Shown piece after piece: positions 52,650 through 61,811 of a stretch of 64,000 bases of DNA (positions are counted from its first letter, which is position 1; each line of letters starts with the position of its first letter). The notes under the pieces were generated by a model, which did not search any database, was not told the DNA's origin, and saw only the letters and a program-made list of their open reading frames with translations. The stretch is taken from assembly GCF_000758755.1 (NCBI RefSeq), contig NZ_JRMV01000281.1, positions 171,981 to 235,980 on the forward strand. The letters run 5' to 3'. A program made the translations under genes and the position numbers. Origin of the DNA: Actinomyces sp. S6-Spd3. GTDB taxonomy: Bacteria; Actinomycetota; Actinomycetes; Actinomycetales; Actinomycetaceae.

Positions 52650-53645
52650 ATGAGCATTCTTGTTACCGGAGGCGCCGGTTACATCGGCGCGCATGTTGTC
52701 CGTCTTCTGCTGGAACGAGGCGAAAAGGTTGTTGTCGTCGACAACCTGACCACTGGGGCGGCGAATCGTATTGGCGACGCAACCCTGATCAAGGTCGATG
52801 TTGCTCGCGATGAAGCGCTCCCGAAGCTGACCCAGGCAATGATCGACGAAGACGTTACCGGTGTCATCCACTTTGCTGCACAAAAGCAGGTCGGAGAATC
52901 TGTTGAGCGTCCGGCGTGGTATTACCGCCAGAACATTGGTGGTCTGGCCAACGTCCTCTTGGCAATGGAAGAGGCCGGAGTGAAGAACATGATCTTCTCT
53001 TCCTCCGCAGCCGTCTACGGAATGCCTCCTGTCCCGGTGATCCCCGAAGATATCGAGAAGAAGCCGATTAATCCCTACGGTGAAACCAAGCTCATCGGTG
53101 AGTGGATGATGGCTGATGCTGAACGTGCGTGGGGACTGAATTGGATTGGCCTGCGCTACTTCAACGTCGCCGGAGCCGGATGGAATGACCTGGCGGACCC
53201 CGCGTGCTTGAACCTGGTTCCGATGGTCTTGGACCGCCTTGCTCACGGCGAAAACCCGAAGATTTTCGGAACTGACTACCCGACTGATGATGGCACGTGT
53301 ATCCGTGACTACATCCACGTCAAGGACTTGGCAGACGCACACATTTACGCTCTGGATGCTCTCAATCGTGGCGTTCCCGCGCACCGTCAATTCAACGTTG
53401 GTACCGGACTTGGAACCTCCGTTCGTGAAATCATCGATGGTCTGCGCGCCGTCTCCGGTTGGGATTTCCCGGTTGATGAGCTTGACCGTCGCGCCGGTGA
53501 CCCGCCGATGCTTATCGGTGATCCGCAGTCGATCGCGGTGGATTTGGGTTGGAAAGCAAACTACGGCGTGGCCGAGATTCTTCAGTCGGCATGGGATGCA
53601 TGGCAGGCAGGTCCCCGCGCGATCAAGGTTCCAACTCAGTCGTGA
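52650..53645 (+). CDS. galE: UDP-glucose 4-epimerase
   Basis: 331 aa from the ATG at 52650; the frame extends back into the kinase gene without protein-like content. Short-chain dehydrogenase fold: VTGGAGYIGAHVV (NAD-binding GxxGxxG, residues 5-17), DNLTTG, SSSAAVYG (catalytic Ser), NPYGETKLIGEW (Tyr-x3-Lys), LRYFNVAGA and DGTCIRDYIHVKDLADAH. Interconverts UDP-glucose and UDP-galactose. The UDP-galactose can feed Glf (63735) and so the galactofuranose glycan suggested at the right edge. Confidence 0.95.
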   Translation: MSILVTGGAGYIGAHVVRLLLERGEKVVVVDNLTTGAANRIGDATLIKVDVARDEALPKLTQAMIDEDVTGVIHFAAQKQVGESVERPAWYYRQNIGGLANVLLAMEEAGVKNMIFSSSAAVYGMPPVPVIPEDIEKKPINPYGETKLIGEWMMADAERAWGLNWIGLRYFNVAGAGWNDLADPACLNLVPMVLDRLAHGENPKIFGTDYPTDDGTCIRDYIHVKDLADAHIYALDALNRGVPAHRQFNVGTGLGTSVREIIDGLRAVSGWDFPVDELDRRAGDPPMLIGDPQSIAVDLGWKANYGVAEILQSAWDAWQAGPRAIKVPTQS

Positions 53646-53648
53646 ACA

Positions 53649-55313
53649 ATGCCTGACGCCAACGGCCTTCAATCGCCTGCCCGCGTGAACTGGACTGCAT
53701 CGACTGTTTCGATCAGTGATTTCGACTCACTCGAGCAGGCGATGGCTTGGCGTCGCTTTGGACCAGAAGCTGCCATCCACCGTTTCATCATGAAGCTGCG
53801 GATGGCGCTCTTGAGTGCGGATTACGTCTACGTTGACCGCAACCAACTCCTCGACGGCATTTGTTTCCTTTCGCTTGGCCCCGATGGGATTGCCGAGGCC
53901 TTGGGTGTCCCGCGATTTCAGGATCTTCCCTTAGTCGTGGGCTGCGAGGCGCCAACTCCACCCGCGGGTGGCTTTGCCCGTCCGGGGGATGCTCAGGAGA
54001 GAGCGCAATGGATTGCCCTTCAACGCAGCAGAGTTGAAAGTGAAACATTCGTCTCGGCCGCTTATGCTGCCCTCAACGCTTCGGGCGATACCGAGGCGAG
54101 TGCGGCCTCGGCTCGGCGTGCTCAACTGTGCACTCTGCTCGCGGACCTTGAGGAATGCGACTCAGAGGACATCGACTCCTATCCAGCGTATGTTCGCGTT
54201 CCTCGCCGCAGGCGCGAAGCTGAGGCGCTGGTAGCAACCGGAAGAGACCAGTGGCAAAGCGCAATGGAATCTCTGCGGGTACACCTGATCTCGTGGCCTC
54301 GCACCCCCAGCGTCGAAGAAATAGAATTTTGGGAGCGTCACGGCAGGATCGAAGACCTCGAAAATCCAGAGGCCCGCTCGATTGCTCTGACTCTTCGAGC
54401 TTGGCTCCCAGAATGGATTCGCAGCAACGGGGGACATGTCGCCCGCCCAGCTCGCAGGGGAGATGTCGTTGCTCTGCTTGCTCACTGGATGAACAATGCT
54501 GCGCCGCAAGATCTTGAGGTTCCTGGCGGACAGGTGTACTCAGGTTCCTTGACCGCCCCGCATGCGCGCTGCGCGTTGCGCTGGTTTTCTCTGCTGTACG
54601 AGGATGCTGCGACGCGGAAAAGACTTGCTCTTCTTGATGCACCGAGCTCGCGCATGAGCTTTACCATCGTTGCGACTGACTCGGGCGATGATGATCCAGA
54701 AACGCGTGCACAACGGCAGTGGGGAATGTGCGTGCGCCCGCTCAGTCGGGGTCAGATGTGGCGTGCGCGCCTGCTCGATAATGCGCGTCTAACCCTTGCG
54801 AGCTTTGGCGTCGCATTGAGCAAACAAGCACTTCGCGAAGTCGGTGCGGCACGCGGCTTGAGCGTCAATGGTGAGATTACCGAGGCCATGGCGACGTTGA
54901 CGCCAGAACAATACCAGCGAGTTCTGATCCACCCCATGACAAAGCGGGCCCGGGATGCGCAAAAGGAGCTCACTGCTGCCTCGGGAGCTTCTCCCGCCCA
55001 AGAAATTCGCGCGAAACGCTTGACGCGCAATTCTTGGCGTTCCCTTGCTCTTTTTATTCGTGAGTTCGCTATTGAGCCTCTCGAGTGGCGTAAACGAGTG
55101 ATGGGCGGCGTCCTTCGCTGCCTCGCGGTCACGGCGCTGGCGTTCATTTTGACCGCGCACGATTCGGGCTGGTTCGGTCCAGATAGCTTCTGGATGAATG
55201 TCGTGTGGACGGGGATTGCTTTCCTCGCGTCCTTCCCATATTCGGATATTCATGAATTACTTGAGCTTCGCCCCTCGCGGATGATGTCGGAAATTCGTTT
55301 AGCCGAGGCATAG
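53649..55313 (+). CDS. hypothetical protein with C-terminal membrane segments
   Basis: 554 aa, starting 3 nt after the galE stop, so probably co-transcribed. Not recognised. Mostly soluble and helical, rich in Arg, Ala and Leu; conserved-looking segments include DFDSLEQAMAWRRFGPEAAI, SFTIVATDSGDDDPETRAQR and LTPEQYQRVLIHPMTKRARD. Two hydrophobic segments close the protein (about 490-510 and 517-537), placing the C-terminus at the membrane. No catalytic motif, signal peptide or repeats are seen. Codon use is like its neighbours. Confidence 0.7.
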   Translation: MPDANGLQSPARVNWTASTVSISDFDSLEQAMAWRRFGPEAAIHRFIMKLRMALLSADYVYVDRNQLLDGICFLSLGPDGIAEALGVPRFQDLPLVVGCEAPTPPAGGFARPGDAQERAQWIALQRSRVESETFVSAAYAALNASGDTEASAASARRAQLCTLLADLEECDSEDIDSYPAYVRVPRRRREAEALVATGRDQWQSAMESLRVHLISWPRTPSVEEIEFWERHGRIEDLENPEARSIALTLRAWLPEWIRSNGGHVARPARRGDVVALLAHWMNNAAPQDLEVPGGQVYSGSLTAPHARCALRWFSLLYEDAATRKRLALLDAPSSRMSFTIVATDSGDDDPETRAQRQWGMCVRPLSRGQMWRARLLDNARLTLASFGVALSKQALREVGAARGLSVNGEITEAMATLTPEQYQRVLIHPMTKRARDAQKELTAASGASPAQEIRAKRLTRNSWRSLALFIREFAIEPLEWRKRVMGGVLRCLAVTALAFILTAHDSGWFGPDSFWMNVVWTGIAFLASFPYSDIHELLELRPSRMMSEIRLAEA

Positions 55314-55344
55314 AAAGCGCTTGACGCATATGAAAGGGCACAAG

Positions 55345-55857
55345 ATGCAATGGACGCAGCTGTGGCATGCACAGAGCTTCCCCCTGTGGGTGGAAGGAAA
55401 CGACGCGACCCCTCGAATGCATCGGGTGATGATCGGGGGAGACAGGGCCGGAGCCGTTGTTGTTGCTCGCAATGATCAGGGTGCCTTCGCACTTGTTCGT
55501 CAGCGTCGCCTCGCAATTGAACGCGACCTGTGGGAGTTCCCGCGCGGAATGAGCGAAGAAAGCGACGCGGATGGAATTGCAACCGGCCTGCGCGAGCTCC
55601 TTGAAGAAACCGGTTTTCATGGAGAAAACGGTATATCTCTGGGTCAGATCTATCCCGATTCGGGGATCCTTGGCGGGCACATCGAGGTTATTGCATGCAC
55701 CGTGCCCGAGCAGAAACGCTGCGAGATTGATGGTGAAGTCGACGCATTGCAATGGGTGAGCCTCGCTGAACTGCGCTCGATGATCGTTTCAGGCGAACTT
55801 CAGGACTCGATTTCGCTGGCTGCATTCACGCTGTGGAAGACTCGCGACGAAGCCTAG
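55345..55857 (+). CDS. Nudix hydrolase
   Basis: 170 aa from the ATG at 55345 (ribosome-binding site aaaggg, 6 nt); ATG 55330 and TTG 55321 are in-frame alternatives. Nudix box FPRGMSEESDADGIATG followed by LRELLEETGF: the catalytic REx2EE half is perfect, but the first half has one extra residue and lacks the usual Glu after the Gly. The ADP-sugar/NudF-like context (LWEFPRG, IYPDSGILGGHIEVIAC) suggests a nucleotide-sugar or NDP-linked substrate. 18 nt from the convergent LCP gene. Confidence 0.85.
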   Translation: MQWTQLWHAQSFPLWVEGNDATPRMHRVMIGGDRAGAVVVARNDQGAFALVRQRRLAIERDLWEFPRGMSEESDADGIATGLRELLEETGFHGENGISLGQIYPDSGILGGHIEVIACTVPEQKRCEIDGEVDALQWVSLAELRSMIVSGELQDSISLAAFTLWKTRDEA

Positions 55858-55874
55858 GCGAGGCCTCGGCAGAC

Positions 55875-57134
55875 TCAGAGCTTAGGAGTGAGATCGTCTT
55901 TCGTCAGTGTTCCCGCGCGGAGCTTGGCGAAGAAGTCGGGGGCGGTCGTGTCTTCCAAGAGGACAGCACTGCCCGCCGAGGTCGAGTATCCCAAGTCCTC
56001 AATTGGAGGAACACCGGTCATTCCAGAGTTTTGAGCACTGCGGAAAGCCAAAACAAGCTTGCCGACGTCGAGGACAGAAGAATCTTCGTCGACGGTAAAG
56101 GCTGATGCTCCCGCACGCTCGACGCGCAAAGCGCTCGAAGGATTGATCAATGTTGCCGGCTGCATGGCCTTCGATACGGTCTTCGAGACGACCTGGCGCT
56201 GGCGCTGAGCGCGTCCAATATCACCGAGCGGATCGGAGTAGCGCATACGCGCAAAGGCAAGGGCGGTCTTGCCATCTGCATCGTGGCAGCCCGCTTCCCA
56301 ATTGAGTTCGGAGCGCTCGTCATTGACTGTCAAGTCGTAGCAGAGGTTCACTCCGCCGACGGCATCGACGATGTTGGAAACTCCACCCATGCCGATCTCT
56401 GCGTAGTGATCGATCGTTAGTCCCGTGAGTTGTTCAACGGTTTGAACGAGGAGTGTGGGACCGCCGTAGGAATACGCCGCGTTGAGTTTGTCCCACCCGT
56501 ATCCGGGGATTTCAACGTAGGTGTCTCGGGGGAGCGAAATATTGCTGGTCTGCCCATTGGGAGCAACGTGAACCAGCATGATGGAGTCCGCGCGTTGTCC
56601 TTCGGTGTCGTCTGGAACTGAACCGTCGCCACGCGAATCAGAACCTGCAAGAAGATAGGTGGTTCCCGAGGTGCCCGCGGCGCCGGAAAGTGCATCGATT
56701 CGCTTGAGATGCGAATTTGCGTCGAAAAGGAGGTACGCGGGCCACGCAGCGATCAGGAGAATCACGACGAGGGTAACCAGCGGCCAGCGTCGCTTCTTCT
56801 TTCGACGAGGCCGCGGGGACACTGGCGTGCCTGCGGGGGCACTGGGAGGCGCTTGAACGGGCTGGAAGTGAGGCCTAGACGGTGTTGCCGCGCGCGGAAG
56901 CTCGGTTGCTGCAGGAGAAGACGGAGTAAAGCTCGGCGCCGAGGCTACGCGTTTGGCGCGCGGTGCAAAAGAGGGCGGCATGACCGTTTCTTTGGGCCCT
57001 GCCTGGGGAGCAGATTCTTCGACTCCAGGGGAAACAACACCATCGTCTTCGCTGTTAACAGAAGAGTTCTGAACCTCGGAGAGGCGCGGGCGCCTACGCG
57101 AGGGGTCGGGCTGAAAAGAAGGTGGTTGAGTCAT
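55875..57134 (-). CDS. LCP (LytR-CpsA-Psr) family cell-wall ligase 1
   Basis: 419 aa from an ATG overlapping the stop of LCP 2 (ATGA). A long Pro/Ser/Ala-rich cytoplasmic N-terminus (1-110) ends in a basic run (RPRRKKKRR), followed by one transmembrane helix (about 120-138) and the extracytoplasmic LCP domain: LLAGSDSRGDG, RADSIMLVHV, SLPRDTYVEIPGYG, DKLNAAYSYGG, VDAVGGVNLCYD and TALAFARMRY. The Asp and Arg residues that bind pyrophosphate and Mg2+ in this family are in place. LCP enzymes transfer lipid-linked glycans to peptidoglycan, which suits the glycosyltransferase/glf genes nearby. Confidence 0.93.
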   Translation of the reverse strand: MTQPPSFQPDPSRRRPRLSEVQNSSVNSEDDGVVSPGVEESAPQAGPKETVMPPSFAPRAKRVASAPSFTPSSPAATELPRAATPSRPHFQPVQAPPSAPAGTPVSPRPRRKKKRRWPLVTLVVILLIAAWPAYLLFDANSHLKRIDALSGAAGTSGTTYLLAGSDSRGDGSVPDDTEGQRADSIMLVHVAPNGQTSNISLPRDTYVEIPGYGWDKLNAAYSYGGPTLLVQTVEQLTGLTIDHYAEIGMGGVSNIVDAVGGVNLCYDLTVNDERSELNWEAGCHDADGKTALAFARMRYSDPLGDIGRAQRQRQVVSKTVSKAMQPATLINPSSALRVERAGASAFTVDEDSSVLDVGKLVLAFRSAQNSGMTGVPPIEDLGYSTSAGSAVLLEDTTAPDFFAKLRAGTLTKDDLTPKL

Positions 57135-58399
57135 CAGCGTTCCGCCGGGCAAGCTGCGGTGGGGCTTGCGCTTGCAGATGCGCTTGCCGAGGGTGACGTA
57201 CTCGGGGTAGCCGAAGCAGACGCGGAGCTGCTTTCAGAAGGCGAGGCCGAGGCACTCGGTGAGGCATTCGTCTGGCCTTCTTGGCCGCTACCGTTGGTGA
57301 ACTCAATTGCAGCGGGGAAAGGTTGATCCTTGCGGATTGCCTCCCAGGCCTGGCTGAACTGTGGCTCCAGATTGATGACGCGGTTGGGGTCAACGGGGGA
57401 GTACTGGTTCGGCGAGGTAATAAACTGAATATTCGCGCGGTCAATCGAGGACAGGGAGAGCAAAAGACCCACGTCGGTGTTGATATTCGACAGGTTTTGT
57501 GAAGGTTGGAGTGCGGATAGTCCCTGCTTGGTGAAGGACAAGAGCGAAGGAAGATCCGACACGAAGTTCTTGGCGAGCAATTCACGCATAATCGCCGCGA
57601 CCAGTTTTTGCTGATTTGAAATACGGCCCAAATCTGAACCGTCACCCACGGCATAACGCGTACGGGCATAGGCCAGAGCCGTTTTACCGTCGAGTTTTTG
57701 ACATCCCGCCTGCACATGCAAGTCCGAGCGGGAATCATCGATGTCTTCGGGGATGTCGAACCAGACCCCACCCAAAGCGTCGATGAGGCCTCGGAAACCG
57801 TGGAAATCAACGACGACGAAGCCGTCGATGTTCACGCCGGTCAACTGTTCCGTGGTCGCCTCGGTGCAGGCAATACCGCCTGCGATATCGGTGTCATTCG
57901 AACCGGTAGAGAAAGCAGAGTTGAACATTCCGGTGTAGGCGGAAGAAACCGTGCCATCTGAGCGCTTACACGCGGGAATGTCCGTAATGAGATCTCGGGG
58001 AATTGATACGACCTGAACCCGCGTGCGATCTGCGGAAATGTGCATAAGCATGGTCGTATCGGAGTGAATTGATGAAAGCTCCGCAGCGTCACCATTGGCG
58101 TCATCACCTTGGTTCTGGCGTGAGTCAATTCCAGAGATGAGGATATTGACGGGGCGTCCCTCGAAGGAATCGGAAGGCGCGGCGGTCTCGGTGGAGTTCG
58201 CGTTGCCCAGACCCTGGGTATTGATGGAGTTTGACGCAAGCTGGTTGCCGAAATCGCGGTAAATGAAGAAAGCGGTGGAAACCAGCAGGAGGACGCAGGA
58301 GAAGGCAACCAAAGAAATCACTCGTGCTGCACCACTCTTAAATGGGAGCGTTGCCGAGTGAGCAATCGGTCGCGCAATGCGTGATTGTGGAGTACTCAT
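57134..58399 (-). CDS. LCP (LytR-CpsA-Psr) family cell-wall ligase 2
   Basis: 421 aa. The ATG at 58399 is chosen because TATGAT lies 7 nt upstream (leaderless); ATG 58411 lies inside that element. One transmembrane helix (about 28-48), then the LCP domain: ILISGIDSRQNQG, HSDTTMLMHI, SIPRDLITDIP, VDFHGFRGLIDALGGVWFDIP, TALAYARTRYAVGDGSDLGR. A Ser/Ala/Pro low-complexity tail (about 375-421) differs from LCP 1. First gene of a two-gene LCP operon; the overlap ATGA couples it to LCP 1. Confidence 0.93.
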   Translation of the reverse strand: MSTPQSRIARPIAHSATLPFKSGAARVISLVAFSCVLLLVSTAFFIYRDFGNQLASNSINTQGLGNANSTETAAPSDSFEGRPVNILISGIDSRQNQGDDANGDAAELSSIHSDTTMLMHISADRTRVQVVSIPRDLITDIPACKRSDGTVSSAYTGMFNSAFSTGSNDTDIAGGIACTEATTEQLTGVNIDGFVVVDFHGFRGLIDALGGVWFDIPEDIDDSRSDLHVQAGCQKLDGKTALAYARTRYAVGDGSDLGRISNQQKLVAAIMRELLAKNFVSDLPSLLSFTKQGLSALQPSQNLSNINTDVGLLLSLSSIDRANIQFITSPNQYSPVDPNRVINLEPQFSQAWEAIRKDQPFPAAIEFTNGSGQEGQTNASPSASASPSESSSASASATPSTSPSASASASASPTAACPAER

Positions 58400-58406
58400 C
58401 GCCTTT

Positions 58407-58412
58407 ATCATA
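58407..58412 (-). promoter_or_regulatory. -10 element of the LCP operon (leaderless)
   Basis: TATGAT on the minus strand, 7 nt (aaaggcg) before the ATG at 58399. Confidence 0.5.
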
Positions 58413-58435
58413 TCGTTACTTGAAGAAAGGGCGCG

Positions 58436-59803
58436 CTATTTTTCGGCGAATTCTCCAAGTTTCCACTCAACGGCACCCGTGGCGGTGAGGGAAGGAATAA
58501 GGACTGCTCGTCCCTGCGCAGCGATGACAGGGCGTGAGTAGCCGGGGGTTTCCCCTAAGCGCGTGATCTGGCCGCTTTCCCATGAACGCAGGTACATCTG
58601 TGCATTGTTCGCCTGCGATCCGGCGCCCCACACGATTGCCTCTTCACCGATGGACACCCAAGGAGTTCGGGAATCGACCATGATCCACTGCGTGGGATAG
58701 TCCGCGGACTTACTGTCCCAGACTCCGAGGTAGGACGAGGCCGCGGAAGACGTCGTTGATGGACTAACGAGGACCGCATGGTGATCTCTGGCGGCGTAGA
58801 GCCCACTGATTCGATAGTCCTGTGATTTCAGGTCGAAGTGGGTGGTGACCCCTGAGAAATCCGTGCCGCTGAGCGTGACAACGCGAGAGGGGGCCGGTGA
58901 GTCCTTCGTAGTTGCAATCACGCTGAGTCCCTGCTCAGAGAGCGCGGGGTAGGCCCCAAAGAGAAGAATCTGCGGTTTGTTGGAGCTCGTTGAAGCGTCC
59001 AGGCTCTGAGTGACGATCAGTGAGTAATCTCCGTGATCAGTTGAGGCTTTTGCGCCGTAAAACGCATGTGTCCCATCGCTGACAGGGGGCAGCTCACCTG
59101 AGCTCCGGGGACTGTGAGCGGGAAGATCCGACCACGTCATCACGGTATGCAGACGTTGCTCGTCCATATTCCAGGAGTAAATCGTCCACGGAGCAAAGAC
59201 ATTGTCCTCTTGGTGGTCTCCGGTTGAGGAAGAAGAAACCTGCCGTCCGAGGAAAGTAATCCAGGGACCGCTTTGTGTCCCGTCGAGGGGTTCAACGTAG
59301 TTGCCGTCTTCTCGAAGTAAATCCGGCGAGAGCTCGCGTGTCCCTTGTGGGGAAAGAATCGCTGGCTTGTAGGAGTACAGGTCGCTCGGGTCATGTGTTG
59401 AGGACCCAAAAACCTGGGAGCCGTCGATGGGAAGAGAAGGAATCTGCCGGAAATCCCCGCCTAGTGTCCATTTCTCATCTACGGAAGATGCCTGGCTTTG
59501 CCCCGATGGAGACAATTCGCATGGCTGATCGCTTGCGTGCATCACGACAAGATCAAAAGGAAGAGAGAGATCTGTGCATACACGCTCGCGAGGATCCTCC
59601 AGCGCGGACTGCGCAACGAGAGGCTCGAAGACGCCGTCCATCTGACGAGGCGATACACTCGCGCTCGCCGAGGCCGAGGAATCCCCACTCCCTCCGCTTG
59701 CGCAGCCGCTAAGGGCGACAAGAGCGCAGGCACTGAGGAAAGCAAAGCGACGCAGGGATGCGCGGCCTCGGCGATGAAGGGAAGGCACCGACTTAGCGGG
59801 CAC
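58436..59803 (-). CDS. secreted lipoprotein of unknown function
   Basis: 455 aa from a GTG at 59803 that overlaps the end of the LGFP gene; a GTG at 59788 is equally possible (neither has a ribosome-binding site). Lipoprotein signal: basic RRGRASLRRF, hydrophobic AFLSACALVALSG and lipobox LSGC. A Ser/Ala linker follows. The rest is beta-rich with recurring Trp and Tyr motifs (APWTIYSWNMDEQRLHTVMTW, YLGVWDSKSADYPTQWIMVD, GEEAIVWGAGSQ), suggestive of a beta-propeller, though blades cannot be counted reliably. No enzyme motif. Probably translated by coupling to the LGFP protein gene. Confidence 0.75.
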   Translation of the reverse strand: MPAKSVPSLHRRGRASLRRFAFLSACALVALSGCASGGSGDSSASASASVSPRQMDGVFEPLVAQSALEDPRERVCTDLSLPFDLVVMHASDQPCELSPSGQSQASSVDEKWTLGGDFRQIPSLPIDGSQVFGSSTHDPSDLYSYKPAILSPQGTRELSPDLLREDGNYVEPLDGTQSGPWITFLGRQVSSSSTGDHQEDNVFAPWTIYSWNMDEQRLHTVMTWSDLPAHSPRSSGELPPVSDGTHAFYGAKASTDHGDYSLIVTQSLDASTSSNKPQILLFGAYPALSEQGLSVIATTKDSPAPSRVVTLSGTDFSGVTTHFDLKSQDYRISGLYAARDHHAVLVSPSTTSSAASSYLGVWDSKSADYPTQWIMVDSRTPWVSIGEEAIVWGAGSQANNAQMYLRSWESGQITRLGETPGYSRPVIAAQGRAVLIPSLTATGAVEWKLGEFAEK

Positions 59804-61695
59804 TGTAGATGCCAATGTGTTCGCGGCCGTCACGCTCAACCTCGGTTTGGAGGAAGTTTTGCGTGAAGGAAGGGAGGTGGTACCAGAACTGTTCCTCGCC
59901 GCCCCAGAGGTAGTGGACGCCCGGATCGGCAATACGCATCGAATCAGTGTTGGCGTCGTATGAGGTAACAACCATGATGTGGGAGAAGGTGGAGTTCGGG
60001 TGACCGTTGTAGTGGGGGCCACCTCGGCGTTCTTGAGCATCAACAGCCGTCGGCAATCCCTTGGAGAAGGATGCCTTCACGGAATCGCGGACCTGCTCAA
60101 CCGAAGGAGTGTGAATCGTCGTATAGGCATCGCGGCCCAGCCAACGATTCATCCCGTACTCGAAACGACGGTCATGGAAGCTCGTGTAGCCGTATCCCAC
60201 GGTGTTCATATAATCGCGGCTTGCTACGGCGTTGATGCTGAGCGGCGTTCCCTGTGCGGAGTGGTGAGCGCCGATCGCGTTGAGGATCATCCAACCACTG
60301 GTCGGACCGCAGAAATAGTTATTAGGCTGCCCGGCCCACGTGACATTGAAGTCATTGGTCTTCTCTAGAACTCCGTCTTCGAAGTTCTGCTTGTGACGGT
60401 TTCCGTCCCAGTAGGGTTCGGAGGTCGGGTATCCCAGGTGGCCACGTTCGTAACCGTGATTGCCGTATTCGGCAAGCAAATCCAGGGGAACAGCGTGAGA
60501 GCCAGAGCGCGGTGACCAGTATGCGGTTCCGCCTTGGAAAATTTGGTAGACGCCGCCGTTCGCGGAAGGCGTTTCATCTGAGGAGGGATAGCCCAGCTCT
60601 CCGCGCTCCCAGTTGTAGAAACCGTAGGTCCCCATGATTGCGTCGTGGACGAAATAGGAATCCGAGCCGGGGTGCCAGTATGCGGTTCCACCTTGGAAAA
60701 TCTGGAACACGCCACCGTTAGCGGACGGGGTTTCATTGCTCAGCGGGTAGCCGTAGCGTCCCCATTCATATCCGGCGCGTCCGTATGCTCCCAGCATTGC
60801 GTCGTGCACGTAGTAGGTGCCAGTGCGGGGGTGCCAGTATGCGGTTCCACCTTGGAAAGTCTGATACACGCCGCCACCTGCGGTAGTGGTCTCTTCGCCC
60901 GTCGGGTAGCCCATCTGGCCGCGTTCCCAGCCCTGAGCTTCCCACAGGTTACGGATACCACCGGTCACCCGGTGCGCGCCGGTGGATGGGTGGAAGTAGA
61001 TTGAGCCACCGGTAAAGTGTTGGTATGCGCCGCCATTGGCAGCGTCCTTCATCTCATCGCTCAAGGGCCAGCCTAGAGAGCGCCCCTCCGCTTCTGCGGT
61101 TTCGTAGCGTTCGAGGATTTTGCCCCAAATAGGGTGGGCGCCGCCTTGGCTGCTCCATCGAATTTGGCCGTTTTCATAGCTTTGGAGCGCGCCGCGAATT
61201 CCTGCGATCGTCTGGTTCTCTTCGTCAGAGGTCGGGAAACCGAGGGGGCCGTTTTCCCACTTTTGTGCGCTGTAGGCACTGTGGATTCCGTCGCGCGAGG
61301 CATGCGCACCGTACTGAGCAGTCCAGTAGATTTGGCCGCCGCGGTAGAACTGGATGAAAGCGCCGTCGCGGAGGGGAACTAGCCCAGAGGTGGCGCTGCC
61401 AAGTACGCCGTTTTCTCCGCCCAAGTCCTGCCAACGCTGACGGATTACGTCAGCGGGGGAGATCGATGTGGGGGGGGGGTGCAGTAACCGTGGTAGTGGT
61501 GGGCGCGGCCTCGTCAGGGGTTGCGTGTGCCGAGGCCGTGGGGGAAGTTGATGGCGTCGCCTCACTGGCCGCGGTGCTGACCGACGGGGAGGGGGATGGT
61601 GAAGCGGAAGAAGAATCTGCGTGTGTTGTAGGGGCAAGTGTAAGCGCAAACAGTGCTGACACTGCACAGGTTGATGCGATAGATGAACGCTTCAT
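59793..61695 (-). pseudogene. LGFP-repeat secreted protein with C39-like peptidase domain, frameshifted at a C10 tract (possible phase-variable gene)
   Basis: The start (ATG 61695, ribosome-binding site gggag) encodes a signal peptide (SIASTCAVSALFALTLAPTTHA) and a Ser/Pro/Thr linker, but this frame stops at 61450. From the poly(C) tract (61470-61479) on, another frame continues to 59793 without interruption: seven LGFP-type repeats (motifs such as NGPLGFPTSDE, RGQMGYPTGEE, RGELGYPSSDE) and a C39-like domain with Cys in NYFCGPTSG, His in TFSHIMVV and Asp in RIADPGVHY. One C fewer (9, or 12) joins both into a protein of about 630 residues. LGFP repeats are wall-binding modules in corynebacteria. 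The break is either a true OFF phase or a homopolymer sequencing error. Confidence 0.85.
61470..61479. repeat. homopolymer G10 (C10 on the coding strand) inside the LGFP gene
   Basis: Ten G on the plus strand between t61469 and t61480. On the coding strand it encodes prolines after VTA; with 9 C the frame reads on as TSISPADVIRQRW into the LGFP repeats, with 10 C it stops 7 codons later. Such tracts slip during replication. Confidence 0.9.
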
Positions 61696-61799
61696 GAAGA
61701 AGTCTCCCGGGGGGCAATGAAACTTACTCTTCAAACACCCTAACTCAAGCGATATCGAGACAGGTGAGCTTGGCTTGGCAATTTCATCACAATTGCCCG

Positions 61800-61805
61800 T
61801 AGGCT
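61800..61805 (+). promoter_or_regulatory. -10 element of the GT2 operon (leaderless)
   Basis: TAGGCT at 61800-61805, 6 nt (tatctc) before the ATG at 61812. TTGGCA lies about 19 nt upstream as a possible -35. Confidence 0.55.
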
Positions 61806-61811
61806 TATCTC

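Noticed and set aside
52578-53672. 364-aa open frame antisense to galE
   Set aside because: Shadow of galE; no ribosome-binding site or recognisable domain.
61450-61734. Small separate secreted protein (94 aa) as an independent gene
   Set aside because: It is just signal peptide plus linker and its continuation is found intact across the C10 tract, so it is the 5' part of the LGFP gene.
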